From positions 1 through 64,000 of the forward strand of contig NZ_WUBI01000004.1 in assembly GCF_009807035.1 (NCBI RefSeq): a stretch of DNA of 64,000 bases, read 5' to 3'. The first letter of the stretch is position 1, and every line of letters begins with the position of its first letter. This document shows positions 41,565 through 51,224 of this stretch, piece after piece. Made by a program: the position numbers and the translations under genes. The DNA is from Paenibacillus dendrobii (GTDB lineage Bacteria; Bacillota; Bacilli; Paenibacillales; Paenibacillaceae). The notes beneath the pieces are model-generated. The model was given only the letters and a program-made list of their open reading frames with translations, did not search any database and was not told where the DNA came from.

Positions 41565-44309
41565 ATGACATCGAAGACACAATCCAAAAGAACCGCACAT
41601 ATCATTTCGCACACGCACTGGGATAGAGAATGGTATCTACCTTACGAAAAACATCACATGCGCCTGATTCGCCTCATGGATGTGCTTATGGATACGCTCG
41701 AAAAGGATACGGAATATAAAAGCTTTTATCTGGATGGACAAACCATCATTCTAGAGGACTATCTGCAGGTCCGTCCGGAACAGAAGGAACGTCTGGAAAA
41801 ATACATCCGCGAGGGACGTATTTACATCGGCCCATGGTACATCTTGCAAGATGCCTTCCTGACAAGCGGCGAAGCTAACATCCGCAACATGCAGATTGGG
41901 CACAAGGATGCCAGCCGCTATGGTCAGATTTCCAAAATCGGCTACTTCCCGGATACCTTCGGCCTGGTAGGGCAGACGCCGCAGCTGATGCGCCAGTCGG
42001 GCATCGATAATGCCGTGTTCGGACGCGGAGTGAAGCCGACCGGCTTTAACAACACAGTAGCGGATTCCGATTATGAATCCTCGTTCTCCGAGTTGATCTG
42101 GGAAGGTCCGGACGGCTCCAAGGTTCTGGGCATTCTGTTTGCCAACTGGTACAGCAACGGTAACGAGGTTCCGGTCGATCCGGAAGAAGCTAAGATATTC
42201 TGGGACAAGAAGCTCGCCGACGCTGAAAAGTATGCTTCGACGTCTGAGCTTCTGTACATGAACGGCTGCGATCACCAACCGATCCAGACCGATTTGGCAC
42301 AGGCTATGGAAACGACACGCTCCCTATATCCGGATACGGAATTCGTGCATTCGAATTTCCCTAAATACCTGGAAGCAGTGCGGGAAGCCAAGGAAGGCGA
42401 GCTATCCGTCGTACGCGGCGAGCTGCGCAGCCAACGCACCGATGGTTGGGGTACGCTCGTGAACACGGCTTCGGCCCGCGTGTATCTGAAGCAAATGAAT
42501 CAGCATGGACAAGCGATATTAGAAAAAGTGGCCGAGCCGCTGGCTTCGTATGCACGTCTTGCTGGTCAGGAGTACCCGCATGATATGTTTACCTATGCCT
42601 GGAAAACACTGATGCAAAACCATCCGCATGACAGTATCTGCGGTTGCAGCGTGGATGAGGTTCACAGTGAAATGGTGACGCGCTTTGCTAAAAGCCGCAA
42701 TGTCGCCGAATCGATCATTGATGAGAGCAAGCAGGCGATTGCCGATGCGGTAGACACTTCCGTATTCCGCACTTACGGTGAGGGTACGCTTCCGTTTGTC
42801 GTGTTCAACACAACCGGCTGGAAACGCAGTGGAACAGTATCCGTAGAGCTTGATGTGAAGCGGGCATATTTCCGTGATGGAGGCACGCTCGAAGAGATGA
42901 GCAACCGAATGAAGGAGCTTGATCTAGGAGTACGTGCTGTTATCGATGCTGAAGGCAAGCCGGTCGCATACACGCTTGAAGATCTGGGCCTGCGCTTCGG
43001 CTACGATTTGCCGGATGATAAATTCCGCCAGCCATATATGGCTCGTGCCGTTCGGATTACATTGCAGGCAGAACAGATTCCTGCGCTTGGACTCAAAACC
43101 TATGCACTGGTTGGCGGATCTGCAGCCGAAGGTCTAACGGTTAATACGAATTCGCTTGTAAAAGAGGGGTATGTCATGGAAAATGACAACCTTCGAGTGG
43201 AAGCGGCCGCAAATGGCAGCATTGCAATTACGGACAAGCAAACCGGCCGTGTGTACAGTGATCTGTTGATCTATGAAGACACGGGAGATATCGGTAATGA
43301 GTACATGTACAAGCAACCTGAGGGTGAAGAGGCTCTGACTACCCGAGATCTGAAGGCATCGATCCGTGTCGTAGAAGATACGCCTTATCGTGCCGTTCTG
43401 GAGATCGCTCATGACTGGGCCATTCCTGCCTCTGCAGACAAGCTGCTGGATCAGGAGCAGGTGGAGCTGGTGTATTATCCTGCCCGTAAGGCACAGCGAG
43501 TAAAGGAAACCGTCCCAATGAACATTCGCACCCGGGTTGTTCTGGAGCGGGGAGGTCGAGGCGTCAAGATCGAAGCCAGCTTTAATAACCAGGCTAAGGA
43601 TCACCGCGTGCGTATGCTGATGCCTACGGATATCGAGTCGTCCAAGCATCACGTCGATTCTATGTTCGAGATCGCAACCCGTGACAACGTTCCTGCGAAG
43701 GAATGGGAAAACCCTAGCAATGCGCAGCATCAGCAGGCGTTCGTCGATGTTAGCGGCGAAGGCGCCGGCTTAACGGTGGCCAATCTTGGCTTGAACGAGT
43801 ATGAAGTACTGCGCGATGGACGCAACACCATTGCCGTAACCTTGCTCCGCTCCGTGGGCGAACTTGGTGACTGGGGGCATTTCCTTACACCGGAAGCCCA
43901 ATGTCTTGGAGAACATACCGTTCAGTTAGAGATCATCCCTCACAGTGGCGACGGCGTCGATGCAGGAGCTTATCAAGAGGCATACCAATTCCAGATTCCA
44001 TGGACCGTCAGTCAAACGGGACTTCATGACGGAACAATTCCTGCCGAGCATACAACCATTGCGTGGGAATCCAACCACATGGCCTTTTCTTCTTGGAAAG
44101 TTAGCGAGGAGTCCGGAGATGACATGCTGCGCTGGTTCAACATGAAGTCTGAACCTTGCACATTGCGCCTTGAGGTTTCCAAGCCTAGTAGCTCGGTTTA
44201 CAAAACGACCATACTCGAGGAATACAACGAAGACCAGCTTGATGCGAGCAGCTCCATCGAACTGCCGATCGGACCTTGTGAAATTGTAACGACTGGCGTT
44301 CGCCAATAA
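41565..44309 (+). CDS. GH38 alpha-mannosidase (MngB-like)
   Basis: The 914-residue zinc enzyme has the GH38 start HTHWDREWY (H16-Y24; metal ligands H18 and D20), the nucleophile region IGYFPDTFG with D130, and the HPHDSICGCSVDEVHSEM segment. Bacterial relatives such as MngB cleave alpha-mannosides with retention. It is cytoplasmic and the last gene of the cluster. With GH125 it would trim alpha-mannose of different linkages. Confidence 0.95.
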   Translation: MTSKTQSKRTAHIISHTHWDREWYLPYEKHHMRLIRLMDVLMDTLEKDTEYKSFYLDGQTIILEDYLQVRPEQKERLEKYIREGRIYIGPWYILQDAFLTSGEANIRNMQIGHKDASRYGQISKIGYFPDTFGLVGQTPQLMRQSGIDNAVFGRGVKPTGFNNTVADSDYESSFSELIWEGPDGSKVLGILFANWYSNGNEVPVDPEEAKIFWDKKLADAEKYASTSELLYMNGCDHQPIQTDLAQAMETTRSLYPDTEFVHSNFPKYLEAVREAKEGELSVVRGELRSQRTDGWGTLVNTASARVYLKQMNQHGQAILEKVAEPLASYARLAGQEYPHDMFTYAWKTLMQNHPHDSICGCSVDEVHSEMVTRFAKSRNVAESIIDESKQAIADAVDTSVFRTYGEGTLPFVVFNTTGWKRSGTVSVELDVKRAYFRDGGTLEEMSNRMKELDLGVRAVIDAEGKPVAYTLEDLGLRFGYDLPDDKFRQPYMARAVRITLQAEQIPALGLKTYALVGGSAAEGLTVNTNSLVKEGYVMENDNLRVEAAANGSIAITDKQTGRVYSDLLIYEDTGDIGNEYMYKQPEGEEALTTRDLKASIRVVEDTPYRAVLEIAHDWAIPASADKLLDQEQVELVYYPARKAQRVKETVPMNIRTRVVLERGGRGVKIEASFNNQAKDHRVRMLMPTDIESSKHHVDSMFEIATRDNVPAKEWENPSNAQHQQAFVDVSGEGAGLTVANLGLNEYEVLRDGRNTIAVTLLRSVGELGDWGHFLTPEAQCLGEHTVQLEIIPHSGDGVDAGAYQEAYQFQIPWTVSQTGLHDGTIPAEHTTIAWESNHMAFSSWKVSEESGDDMLRWFNMKSEPCTLRLEVSKPSSSVYKTTILEEYNEDQLDASSSIELPIGPCEIVTTGVRQ

Positions 44310-44337
44310 CCTGTGATGATGTAATAGATCATAGGGA

Positions 44338-44367
44338 GAAAAGAGGACCCGAGGGTCCTCTTTTCTT
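44338..44367 (+). terminator. Terminator after the GH38 gene
   Basis: A perfect 13-bp stem (44338-44350 with 44355-44367) closes a 4-base loop; the 3' arm ends in TTTTCT followed by TATTG. It closes the mannoside cluster. Confidence 0.88.
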
Positions 44368-44446
44368 ATTGTTTATTTCAATTCTCATAAAGGATTTATT
44401 GGCTCGTCATCGAATAATAAAAGAATACATAGCGTAAACATTTTCA

Positions 44447-44475
44447 TTGACAGATGATTTTGTATCGAGTACATT
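44447..44475 (+). promoter_or_regulatory. Distal promoter candidate for the opp operon
   Basis: TTGACA (44447-44452), a 17-base spacer and TACATT (44470-44475). Two inverted repeats lie just downstream: TGTCAT-5-ATGACA (44504-44520) and TGTAA-5-TTACA (44542-44556), positions that suit operator sites. Confidence 0.5.
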
Positions 44476-44717
44476 TTAACGTATTATATCAAATCGCCCT
44501 CCATGTCATATAACATGACACGGAAAAATGAATATTACTAATGTAAGCGATTTACAATTTTTATTGCTCTCCTAATTGACCATTTCTTAATACAGGCATC
44601 CTCTGCTTTTAACATTAAAATTCTTAAGGAAATTGGTCCCTATTTCGCAACAAATCCTTTGATAGCGCTGGTTTTTGATCATTAAAAAAAATTAATACAT
44701 TGTACCCAAAAAAAATA

Positions 44718-44746
44718 TTGACGTGATATAAATTTACACGTATCAT
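44718..44746 (+). promoter_or_regulatory. Main promoter candidate for the opp operon
   Basis: TTGACG (44718-44723), a 17-base spacer and TATCAT (44741-44746) would give a leader of about 430 bases before the binding-protein gene. The leader contains a perfect 16-bp palindrome AAAGCATTAATGCTTT (44829-44844) and a direct repeat of ATGGTCATT on either side of a TTGACC. No gene is supported between 44310 and 45179. Confidence 0.6.
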
Positions 44747-45179
44747 TTACATTAAATTTATATTAGGAAGTTTTAACCAGTAAGGTCTATGGTCATTCTT
44801 GCTGAGTTCAATTGACCGATGGTCATTTAAAGCATTAATGCTTTATTGCGTTATTAGGATCGCGTAAAATTCGTCCGGTATGTTCACAATATTGGCTTGT
44901 GCTATACGTGAATTATATTGGGCGCGAATCTCCCAACATTTGGATATATTAATTTATAATATATTGCTTCACCTGTTTTCTCGTCTTGTTTTTACCAATG
45001 AATGAATACAAGAGGGGAATTGCTTCTTCGGGGGTCTGTAGAACGAATTCAACACAGGTGTACAACCTAATAGCCAGACGGACTTGTTTCGTTTGAACTG
45101 TTAGAAAGGTCTTGGGATGCTCCATGCAGCTACTGCAGGTATCCATCATTTTTATTTTCAAAGGGGAGGAATATGGTAA

Positions 45180-46910
45180 ATGGCAAGTAAGAAAAAATGG
45201 TTGTCTTTGATGGTATCATTGTCTGTTGTCAGTGCTCTTTTCGTTGGTTGCGGTGATTCCAAAACTGCAGAAGCTCCGAAAGACGAGCCTAAGAAAGAAG
45301 AAGCAGTAAAAACGGATGACAAGCCGGCTGAAAGTGGAGAGCCTAAACAAGGTGGAACACTGACTGTAGGTACTTTCTCCGACATCGTTAGCGTGAACCC
45401 GATCTTCGTACAGGATACGGCTTCCGGTGATGCTGAACAGTTTCTCTATGCAAAATTGTTCGACTATGACAAAGAAGGAAATGTCGTAGCTGAGCCTTGG
45501 TCCCTGGCCGCTGAGCCTATGAAAATCTCTGAAGATGGTCTCACTTACGAGATTAAGCTGAAGGACAACCTGAAATGGAGCGACGGACAGCCAATTACAG
45601 CTGACGACGTGAAATTCACGCTTGAAACAATCATGAATCCGGAAACGGGTTCACCAGCAATCTCCAACTTTGACAAAGTATCGAAAATCGAAGTTGTAGA
45701 CGCTCAAAACGTGAAAATTACGATGAAGCAAGTATATGCTCCATTCAAATACAGCCTTGCTGCGGAAGTTGCACCGCAACATGTGCTCAAAGATATTAAA
45801 GTTACAGAAATGCAAAAAAATTCCTACGGTACAGATCCTGCGAAAACCGTTACTAGCGGACCATGGAAATGGGCTGAGTGGAAACAAAAGGAATATCTGA
45901 AATTCGAAGCTAACCCGGATTACTGGGGTCCTAAACCAAACATTGCAACGGTTATCTACAAAATCTATGCTGACCAAAACACTGAGGTTCAAGCACTGAT
46001 CAAAGGCGACATTGACTTGGTAAGTGGCGTTCCTGTAACTCAGTTGGATGCGGTTAAGAAGGTTGATTCCATCAATGTTGCATCCCTGCCAGGACCACAA
46101 TACGAGTTCGTTGGTCTGAACCGCAAACCAGAAAACTTCAAGGACAAATTCGTTCCTTGGGAAGGCCAAAAAACAAGACAAGCGATGGCTTATGCCGTCA
46201 ACCGTCAAGGTATGGTCGACAACGTTCTGAAGGGCGTTGGACAGCTGATGAACGCTCCGTTTATGCCTAACTCTTGGGCAGATCCTGGTGACGCGGCTGT
46301 AAACTACCAATTCGATCCTGAAAAAGCTAAGCAACTGCTTGCTGAGGAGGGATGGAAAGCCGGCAGCGACGGCATTCTGGTCAAAGACGGACATCGTTTC
46401 TCCTTCGAGTTGCAATATAACTCAGGCAACAGCCGTCGTGAACAAGTTTCGCTCGTTATGCAGCAAAACTTTAAGGATGTTGGTATCGAAATGATTCCTA
46501 AAGCGATCGACTTCGCAGCATGGAACGAACAGAACCTGACTCCTGGTAAATTTAACGCAATCCTGCTTGGCTGGTCCCTGAACAGCCCGGATCCGGACGG
46601 CGAATCTACATTCAGTTCCAAGTTCTTTGCTCCTACGGGACAAAACATGGTCTTCTACAAAAACGATAAGCTCGACAAGTTGTGGGAAGAAGGAACTAAA
46701 GTCGTAGACCAAGAAAAACGTAAAGAAGTTTACAAAGAAATCGCAACTGAAATTTCTACTGATCTTCCATACATCTTCTTGTACCAATACGGTACACCGC
46801 AAGCACACAGCAAGAAAATTAAGTTCAAGGAAGAGGATGCTCCAATCTCTAACTTGGCCTACGGAGAGTTCTTCCATGTGATCAACTGGTGGATGGACGA
46901 CGCAAAATAA
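45180..46910 (+). CDS. Oligopeptide/dipeptide ABC transporter binding protein
   Basis: The 576-residue lipoprotein has a signal ending in the lipobox LFVGC (Cys about residue 24), a Lys/Glu/Pro-rich linker to about residue 58, then a family 5 solute-binding domain (GGTLTVGTFSDIVSVNPIF, LKWSDGQPITADDVKFTLE, YAVNRQGMVDNVLKG). It delivers peptides to the B/C permeases encoded downstream; dipeptide versus longer-peptide preference cannot be read from sequence. ATG follows GGGGAGGAAT. A strong terminator separates it from the permease genes. Confidence 0.94.
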   Translation: MASKKKWLSLMVSLSVVSALFVGCGDSKTAEAPKDEPKKEEAVKTDDKPAESGEPKQGGTLTVGTFSDIVSVNPIFVQDTASGDAEQFLYAKLFDYDKEGNVVAEPWSLAAEPMKISEDGLTYEIKLKDNLKWSDGQPITADDVKFTLETIMNPETGSPAISNFDKVSKIEVVDAQNVKITMKQVYAPFKYSLAAEVAPQHVLKDIKVTEMQKNSYGTDPAKTVTSGPWKWAEWKQKEYLKFEANPDYWGPKPNIATVIYKIYADQNTEVQALIKGDIDLVSGVPVTQLDAVKKVDSINVASLPGPQYEFVGLNRKPENFKDKFVPWEGQKTRQAMAYAVNRQGMVDNVLKGVGQLMNAPFMPNSWADPGDAAVNYQFDPEKAKQLLAEEGWKAGSDGILVKDGHRFSFELQYNSGNSRREQVSLVMQQNFKDVGIEMIPKAIDFAAWNEQNLTPGKFNAILLGWSLNSPDPDGESTFSSKFFAPTGQNMVFYKNDKLDKLWEEGTKVVDQEKRKEVYKEIATEISTDLPYIFLYQYGTPQAHSKKIKFKEEDAPISNLAYGEFFHVINWWMDDAK

Positions 46911-46940
46911 TTCGTAAAACATAGGGCACAAACGGGTGCT

Positions 46941-46973
46941 GGAGGGGAATTGTTCTTCCCCTCCCCCTTTTTT
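46941..46973 (+). terminator. Terminator between binding-protein and permease genes
   Basis: GGAGGGGAA pairs with TTCCCCTCC around a 6-base loop, then CCC and six T residues. It probably allows partial read-through, giving more binding protein than permease. Confidence 0.88.
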
Positions 46974-47027
46974 GCGTTTTATCAAAGTCGCGGTTTTGGT
47001 GTGTAAATTTGTTAGGAGGATCAATTT

Positions 47028-47999
47028 ATGACTGAATATCTCATCCGCCGCTTACTGCAATCCATACTAGTGCTTTTTTTGATTTCACTGGTAACTTTCG
47101 GACTGATTCATGCAGCTCCAGGCGGACCTACCCAGATGATGATCTCACCTGGTATGTCACCGGCAGCAGCCAAGGTGCAAATGCACAACCTGGGTCTGGA
47201 TAAGTCGATACCAGAACAGTATTGGATTTGGATCAAAAACCTGTTGACAGGCGATCTCGGCAAGACATTCAAAAACAATACACCTGTCGGGGATATTCTG
47301 TGGCCGACGATGAAAAACACCTTTGTACTTATGGCCTTTTCCTGGGTACTCTCCATGATTATAGCTATCCCTTGGGGGATTTATAACAGTACGAAGCCTT
47401 ATGGTATTTCTGATCAAACGGCAAACTTTGTATCATATATCGGATTTGCAATGCCGGCGTTTTGGTTTGGCATTATTTTGCAACAGATATTTTCGTTACA
47501 GCTTAACTGGCTTCCGTTATCGGATATGTATGCCATGGATAAGCAAGGCAACTTTATCGATTTGTTGTACCATTTGATTCTGCCGTGTTCGGTTCTTGTA
47601 TTGGCCAACCTGGCGGCTTACTCAAAGTATTCGCGTTCCAGCATGCTCGAAGTATTGGAACAGGATTATATACGTACCGCGCGCGCGAAAGGTGTCCCTG
47701 AGCGCAAAGTAATTTTCCGACATGCACTGCGTAATGCCCTAATTCCGATAATTACAGTGTTAGGTATGGAATTGCCTGCTCTCGTCGTTGGTGCCGCATT
47801 GACTGAAAGTGTATTTAACTGGCCAGGCATGGGCCGTCTATTTGTTGACATGGCTAGAGCGAGAGAGTACTCCGTGTTGATGGCAATTACCCTGGTAACC
47901 GCCGTTGTGGTGGTACTGGGCAACCTGATCGCTGATATACTTTATAAACTTGTCGATCCACGTGTTCAGCTTGGACGTAAGGGAGGAAAATCCGCATGA
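47028..47999 (+). CDS. Oligopeptide/dipeptide ABC transporter permease (OppB/DppB type)
   Basis: The 323-residue permease has six membrane segments, an N-terminal MTEYLIRRLLQSILVLFLIS, the PGGP motif and the EAA-like loop RTARAKGVPERKVIFRHALRNALIPI. It forms the channel with the next protein. ATG follows TAGGAGG. It overlaps the C permease by 4 bases. Confidence 0.95.
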   Translation: MTEYLIRRLLQSILVLFLISLVTFGLIHAAPGGPTQMMISPGMSPAAAKVQMHNLGLDKSIPEQYWIWIKNLLTGDLGKTFKNNTPVGDILWPTMKNTFVLMAFSWVLSMIIAIPWGIYNSTKPYGISDQTANFVSYIGFAMPAFWFGIILQQIFSLQLNWLPLSDMYAMDKQGNFIDLLYHLILPCSVLVLANLAAYSKYSRSSMLEVLEQDYIRTARAKGVPERKVIFRHALRNALIPIITVLGMELPALVVGAALTESVFNWPGMGRLFVDMARAREYSVLMAITLVTAVVVVLGNLIADILYKLVDPRVQLGRKGGKSA

Positions 48000-48985
48000 G
48001 TGACATGAATGCAATGTCCGCACCAAGTGTGCAGCAGTCTGTTGAACCGCAGGTGCCGGAGAACACTCCACTTCCTCCGAGCGACAAACCACCGGGTCCA
48101 TGGAAAACGGTGTGGACCAAATTCAGAAAAAATGGCTTTGCAATGGCAGGTCTTGTCGTATTGATACTGTTTATATTAGTTGCAATTTTCGCACCTTGGA
48201 TAGCTCCTTACAAGCCAGACAGAATTGACTTTATGATCACCAATCTGGCTCCAGGAACGGATAATCACCTTTTGGGTACAGATGAAGTCGGAAGGGATAT
48301 CTTTTCCCGCTTGGTTTACAGCAGTCGTATTTCCATGTTCATCGGTTTCTCGGTTGCAGCCATTACCGTTATTATCGGTTCCATTATCGGAGCGATTTCC
48401 GGCTACTTCGGCGGATGGGTTGACGCCATCTTCATGCGCGTTGTCGATGTTATGAACTCGGTTCCTACGCTCTTCCTGAATATTCTTGTTATGGCCATTT
48501 TCGGTACGAAGATATCGTATATGATCATGATTCTGGCATTTACCAGCTGGACCGGTGTCGCACGTCTCGTACGGGGTAACTTCCTCCAGCTGCGCGAAAT
48601 GCAGTATGTTGAAGCTGCCAAAGCAATCGGTGTTTCCAACTGGGGTATCATCTTCAGACATTTGATGAGAAATGCAAGCTTTCCAATCATCGTTAACGCT
48701 ACTTTGATGGTAGGCGGCGCTATTTTGTCGGAATCGGGTCTTTCTTACCTTGGACTCGGTATCCAGGCTCCTGCCACAAGCTGGGGTCTTATGCTGAGCA
48801 ACTCTCAGGAGTTCATGCTTACCAATCCAATGCAGGCGGTTTATCCGGGTCTTTGCATCCTGATTGTCGTGCTTGCTGTTAGCTTCATTGGCGATGGCAT
48901 TCGTGATGCCCTCGATCCAAGACAGAAAAATTCCCGGGGGAGGTTAGCTAAATGGCGGAAAAGCTTCTCGAAGTCCGGAATCTGA
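47996..48985 (+). CDS. Oligopeptide/dipeptide ABC transporter permease (OppC/DppC type)
   Basis: The 329-residue permease has a Pro-rich cytoplasmic N terminus of about 40 residues, six membrane segments, GTDEVGRDIFSRLVYSSRIS and the loop VEAAKAIGVSNWGIIFRHLMRNASFPI. Its last 34 bases overlap the D ATPase gene, so the two are translationally linked. Confidence 0.95.
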   Translation: MSDMNAMSAPSVQQSVEPQVPENTPLPPSDKPPGPWKTVWTKFRKNGFAMAGLVVLILFILVAIFAPWIAPYKPDRIDFMITNLAPGTDNHLLGTDEVGRDIFSRLVYSSRISMFIGFSVAAITVIIGSIIGAISGYFGGWVDAIFMRVVDVMNSVPTLFLNILVMAIFGTKISYMIMILAFTSWTGVARLVRGNFLQLREMQYVEAAKAIGVSNWGIIFRHLMRNASFPIIVNATLMVGGAILSESGLSYLGLGIQAPATSWGLMLSNSQEFMLTNPMQAVYPGLCILIVVLAVSFIGDGIRDALDPRQKNSRGRLAKWRKSFSKSGI

Positions 48986-49971
48986 CCACAGGCTTTTTAA
49001 CGGAAAAAGGTTTTGTGAAAGCGACGGACCGTATCTCCATTAATATTGAAAAGGGGAAAACGCTTTGTCTCGTCGGCGAGTCCGGCAGTGGCAAAAGCGT
49101 AACCTCCCTATCGATTATGCGTTTGATCGATTACGCCGGCGGTGTCATTCTTGAAGGTAATATTAACTTTAAAGGACAGGACCTGGCGGCCAAGAAGCAA
49201 GAGGAACTGAAGGATATCCGCGGGAATAAAATCTCGATGATTTTCCAGGATCCGATGTCGGCACTGAATCCGGTCTTCACGGTCGGGGATCAGATTGCCG
49301 AAAGCCTGCGTCTTCACCAGAACAAAAATAGCGACGAAGCCTGGAAAGAAGCCATCGAGCTGCTTCGTATGGTTGGAATTCCTTCTCCGGAGATTCGCGC
49401 GAAGCAGTATCCGAACCAATTGTCCGGCGGTATGTGCCAGCGTGTCGTCATTGCTATTGCACTGGCTGCAAAGCCGGAGCTGCTGATCGCCGACGAACCG
49501 ACAACGGCCCTTGACGTGACGGTACAGGCACAAATTCTGGAGCTGCTCCAAGATCTGAAAGAAAAACTCGGTACTTCCATTCTGCTGATTACACATGATA
49601 TGGGCGTAGCAGCAGAGATGGCTGACCATATTGCCGTTATGTATGCGGGAGCAATCGTGGAGCAAGGAACCGTGGAAGAAATATTTACGAATCCTTCTCA
49701 TCCGTATACTGTAGGACTTCTGCAGTCCATTCCAGGCTTTGAAGGGGAGCGCGGCGGTGAATTGTACACCATTAAAGGTACAATTCCGGCGCTTGGTAAT
49801 CTTCCGCAAGGATGCCGCTTTAATCCGCGATGCCCGCATGTGATGGATAAATGCCGTCAAGTCGAGCCGGGAGACATTCAAATTGGCAGCGAGCATTTTA
49901 CGAAATGCTGGTTGTTTGAGGATAAAGATCAAGCAGCGACAGCCGGGAAAGGGGACCGCATCCATGGCTAA
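48952..49971 (+). CDS. Oligopeptide ABC transporter ATPase (OppD/DppD type)
   Basis: The 339-residue ATPase has Walker A GESGSGKSV, signature LSGGMCQRVVIA, Walker B LLIADEPTTALD and the C-terminal oligopeptide-family Cys-rich tail GCRFNPRCPHVMDKC. The ATG lies inside the C-permease gene, after GGGGGAGG. It overlaps the F gene by 8 bases. Confidence 0.96.
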   Translation: MAEKLLEVRNLTTGFLTEKGFVKATDRISINIEKGKTLCLVGESGSGKSVTSLSIMRLIDYAGGVILEGNINFKGQDLAAKKQEELKDIRGNKISMIFQDPMSALNPVFTVGDQIAESLRLHQNKNSDEAWKEAIELLRMVGIPSPEIRAKQYPNQLSGGMCQRVVIAIALAAKPELLIADEPTTALDVTVQAQILELLQDLKEKLGTSILLITHDMGVAAEMADHIAVMYAGAIVEQGTVEEIFTNPSHPYTVGLLQSIPGFEGERGGELYTIKGTIPALGNLPQGCRFNPRCPHVMDKCRQVEPGDIQIGSEHFTKCWLFEDKDQAATAGKGDRIHG

Positions 49972-50974
49972 GAATTTGGTTGAAGTCAATAACGTAAAGA
50001 AATATTTCCCTATCCATAAAGGCCTTTTGAACCGTGTTGTCGGTAACGTCAAGGCCGTTGATGATGTATCTCTGACCATCCGTGAAGGGGAAACCTTTGG
50101 TCTGGTAGGAGAATCCGGCTGCGGCAAATCGACGCTCGGACGCGTCATTTTGCGATTGCAGAGCGCTACGGATGGTTCGGTTGTCATTAACGGACGCGAC
50201 GTTCACAGCTTGAACAACAAAGAACTGAACAAAATGCGTGAAGATATGCAGATTATTTTCCAGGATCCGTTCGGCTCGTTAAATCCGCGCTTTCTAGTTA
50301 AGGATGTTATCGGTGAACCGCTCAAGATTCATACGAAGATGTCCGCAAAAGAAATTGATGAGCGTGTTGTGGAACTGATGAAGCTGGTGGGTCTCGATCC
50401 AACACGCCGCAATCGTTATCCGCATGAATTTTCCGGTGGTCAACGCCAGCGGATCGGGATTGCCCGCGCCATTGCATTGAAGCCGAAATTCATTGTAGCG
50501 GATGAAGCTGTATCCGCACTCGATGTTTCGGTACAATCGCAGGTTATCAACCTGCTGATGAAGCTGCAAAAAGAAATGGGACTAACATTCCTGTTCATCG
50601 CCCACGGTCTGAATGTCGTACGCCACATTTCCGACCGCGTCGGCGTCATGTACCTGGGTAAAATGGTTGAAGTCGGTGAAACCGAAGCGCTGTACGCAAG
50701 CCCGCTGCATCCGTACACGGCGGCGTTGCTCTCGGCTATTCCGAAGCCGTCTCCTACCAAAAAGCGGAACCGAATTGTCCTGCAGGGCGATGTGCCGTCA
50801 CCGGCGAATCCGCCATCGGGCTGCCGTTTCCATACGCGCTGTCCTTTTGCTCAAGAAAAATGCAGCCAAGTGGAGCCGAAGCTGGAAGAAATTCTGCCAG
50901 GCCGCCAGGTTGCCTGCCACTTCCCGATTGGTGTGGAAGGCGGCTCGGATCTGAGTAAGCTTGCAACAAAATAA
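49964..50974 (+). CDS. Oligopeptide ABC transporter ATPase (OppF/DppF type)
   Basis: The 336-residue ATPase has Walker A GESGCGKST, signature SGGQRQRIGIARAIAL, Walker B FIVADEAVSALD and the Cys-rich tail GCRFHTRCPFAQEKC. The start at ATG 49964 follows AAAGGGG; the longer in-frame reading overlaps the D gene. It ends the operon. Confidence 0.96.
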   Translation: MAKNLVEVNNVKKYFPIHKGLLNRVVGNVKAVDDVSLTIREGETFGLVGESGCGKSTLGRVILRLQSATDGSVVINGRDVHSLNNKELNKMREDMQIIFQDPFGSLNPRFLVKDVIGEPLKIHTKMSAKEIDERVVELMKLVGLDPTRRNRYPHEFSGGQRQRIGIARAIALKPKFIVADEAVSALDVSVQSQVINLLMKLQKEMGLTFLFIAHGLNVVRHISDRVGVMYLGKMVEVGETEALYASPLHPYTAALLSAIPKPSPTKKRNRIVLQGDVPSPANPPSGCRFHTRCPFAQEKCSQVEPKLEEILPGRQVACHFPIGVEGGSDLSKLATK

Positions 50975-51036
50975 GATAAGCTAACAGGCGGATTGGGGTC
51001 CTCCTGAGCGTTGAGTTAAATACGAAATGCCATTGA

Positions 51037-51075
51037 ACAGCCTTGTGCCAAAGTTGGTCGCAGGGCTGTTTTTTG
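51037..51075 (+). terminator. Terminator after the opp operon
   Basis: ACAGCC pairs with GGCTGT around a long loop with inner pairing; six T residues follow. Confidence 0.8.
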
Positions 51076-51122
51076 TTGACTCTAACATGGTATTTTTAAG
51101 TCAAATGACTTGATGTTCACTT

Positions 51123-51150
51123 TTGCTATTGTTCTCCGAGTAGATATAAT
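51123..51150 (+). promoter_or_regulatory. Promoter candidate upstream of a short hairpin
   Basis: TTGCTA (51123-51128), a 16-base spacer and a perfect TATAAT (51145-51150). A terminator-like hairpin lies only about 50 bases downstream. Confidence 0.55.
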
Positions 51151-51156
51151 AAGTTG

Positions 51157-51224
51157 ATTAGAAACATTGGTATTCTAAGTACATAACTTGAAAAGGAAAG
51201 CTCTGCCGTTATGGCAGGTTTTTT
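51157..51224 (+). ncRNA. Candidate small RNA or attenuated leader
   Basis: From the presumed start after TATAAT to the end of a CTGCC/GGCAG hairpin (51203-51217) with six T residues is about 68 bases. It contains no open frame with a start. It could be a small RNA or an attenuator ahead of the LCP gene. It matches no RNA family I recognise. Confidence 0.35.

Noticed and set aside
44949..45161. Minus-strand 70-codon frame with a CSSC motif in the opp leader
   Set aside because: No ribosome site precedes it and the sequence resembles no family; it overlaps the leader of a well-supported plus-strand gene.
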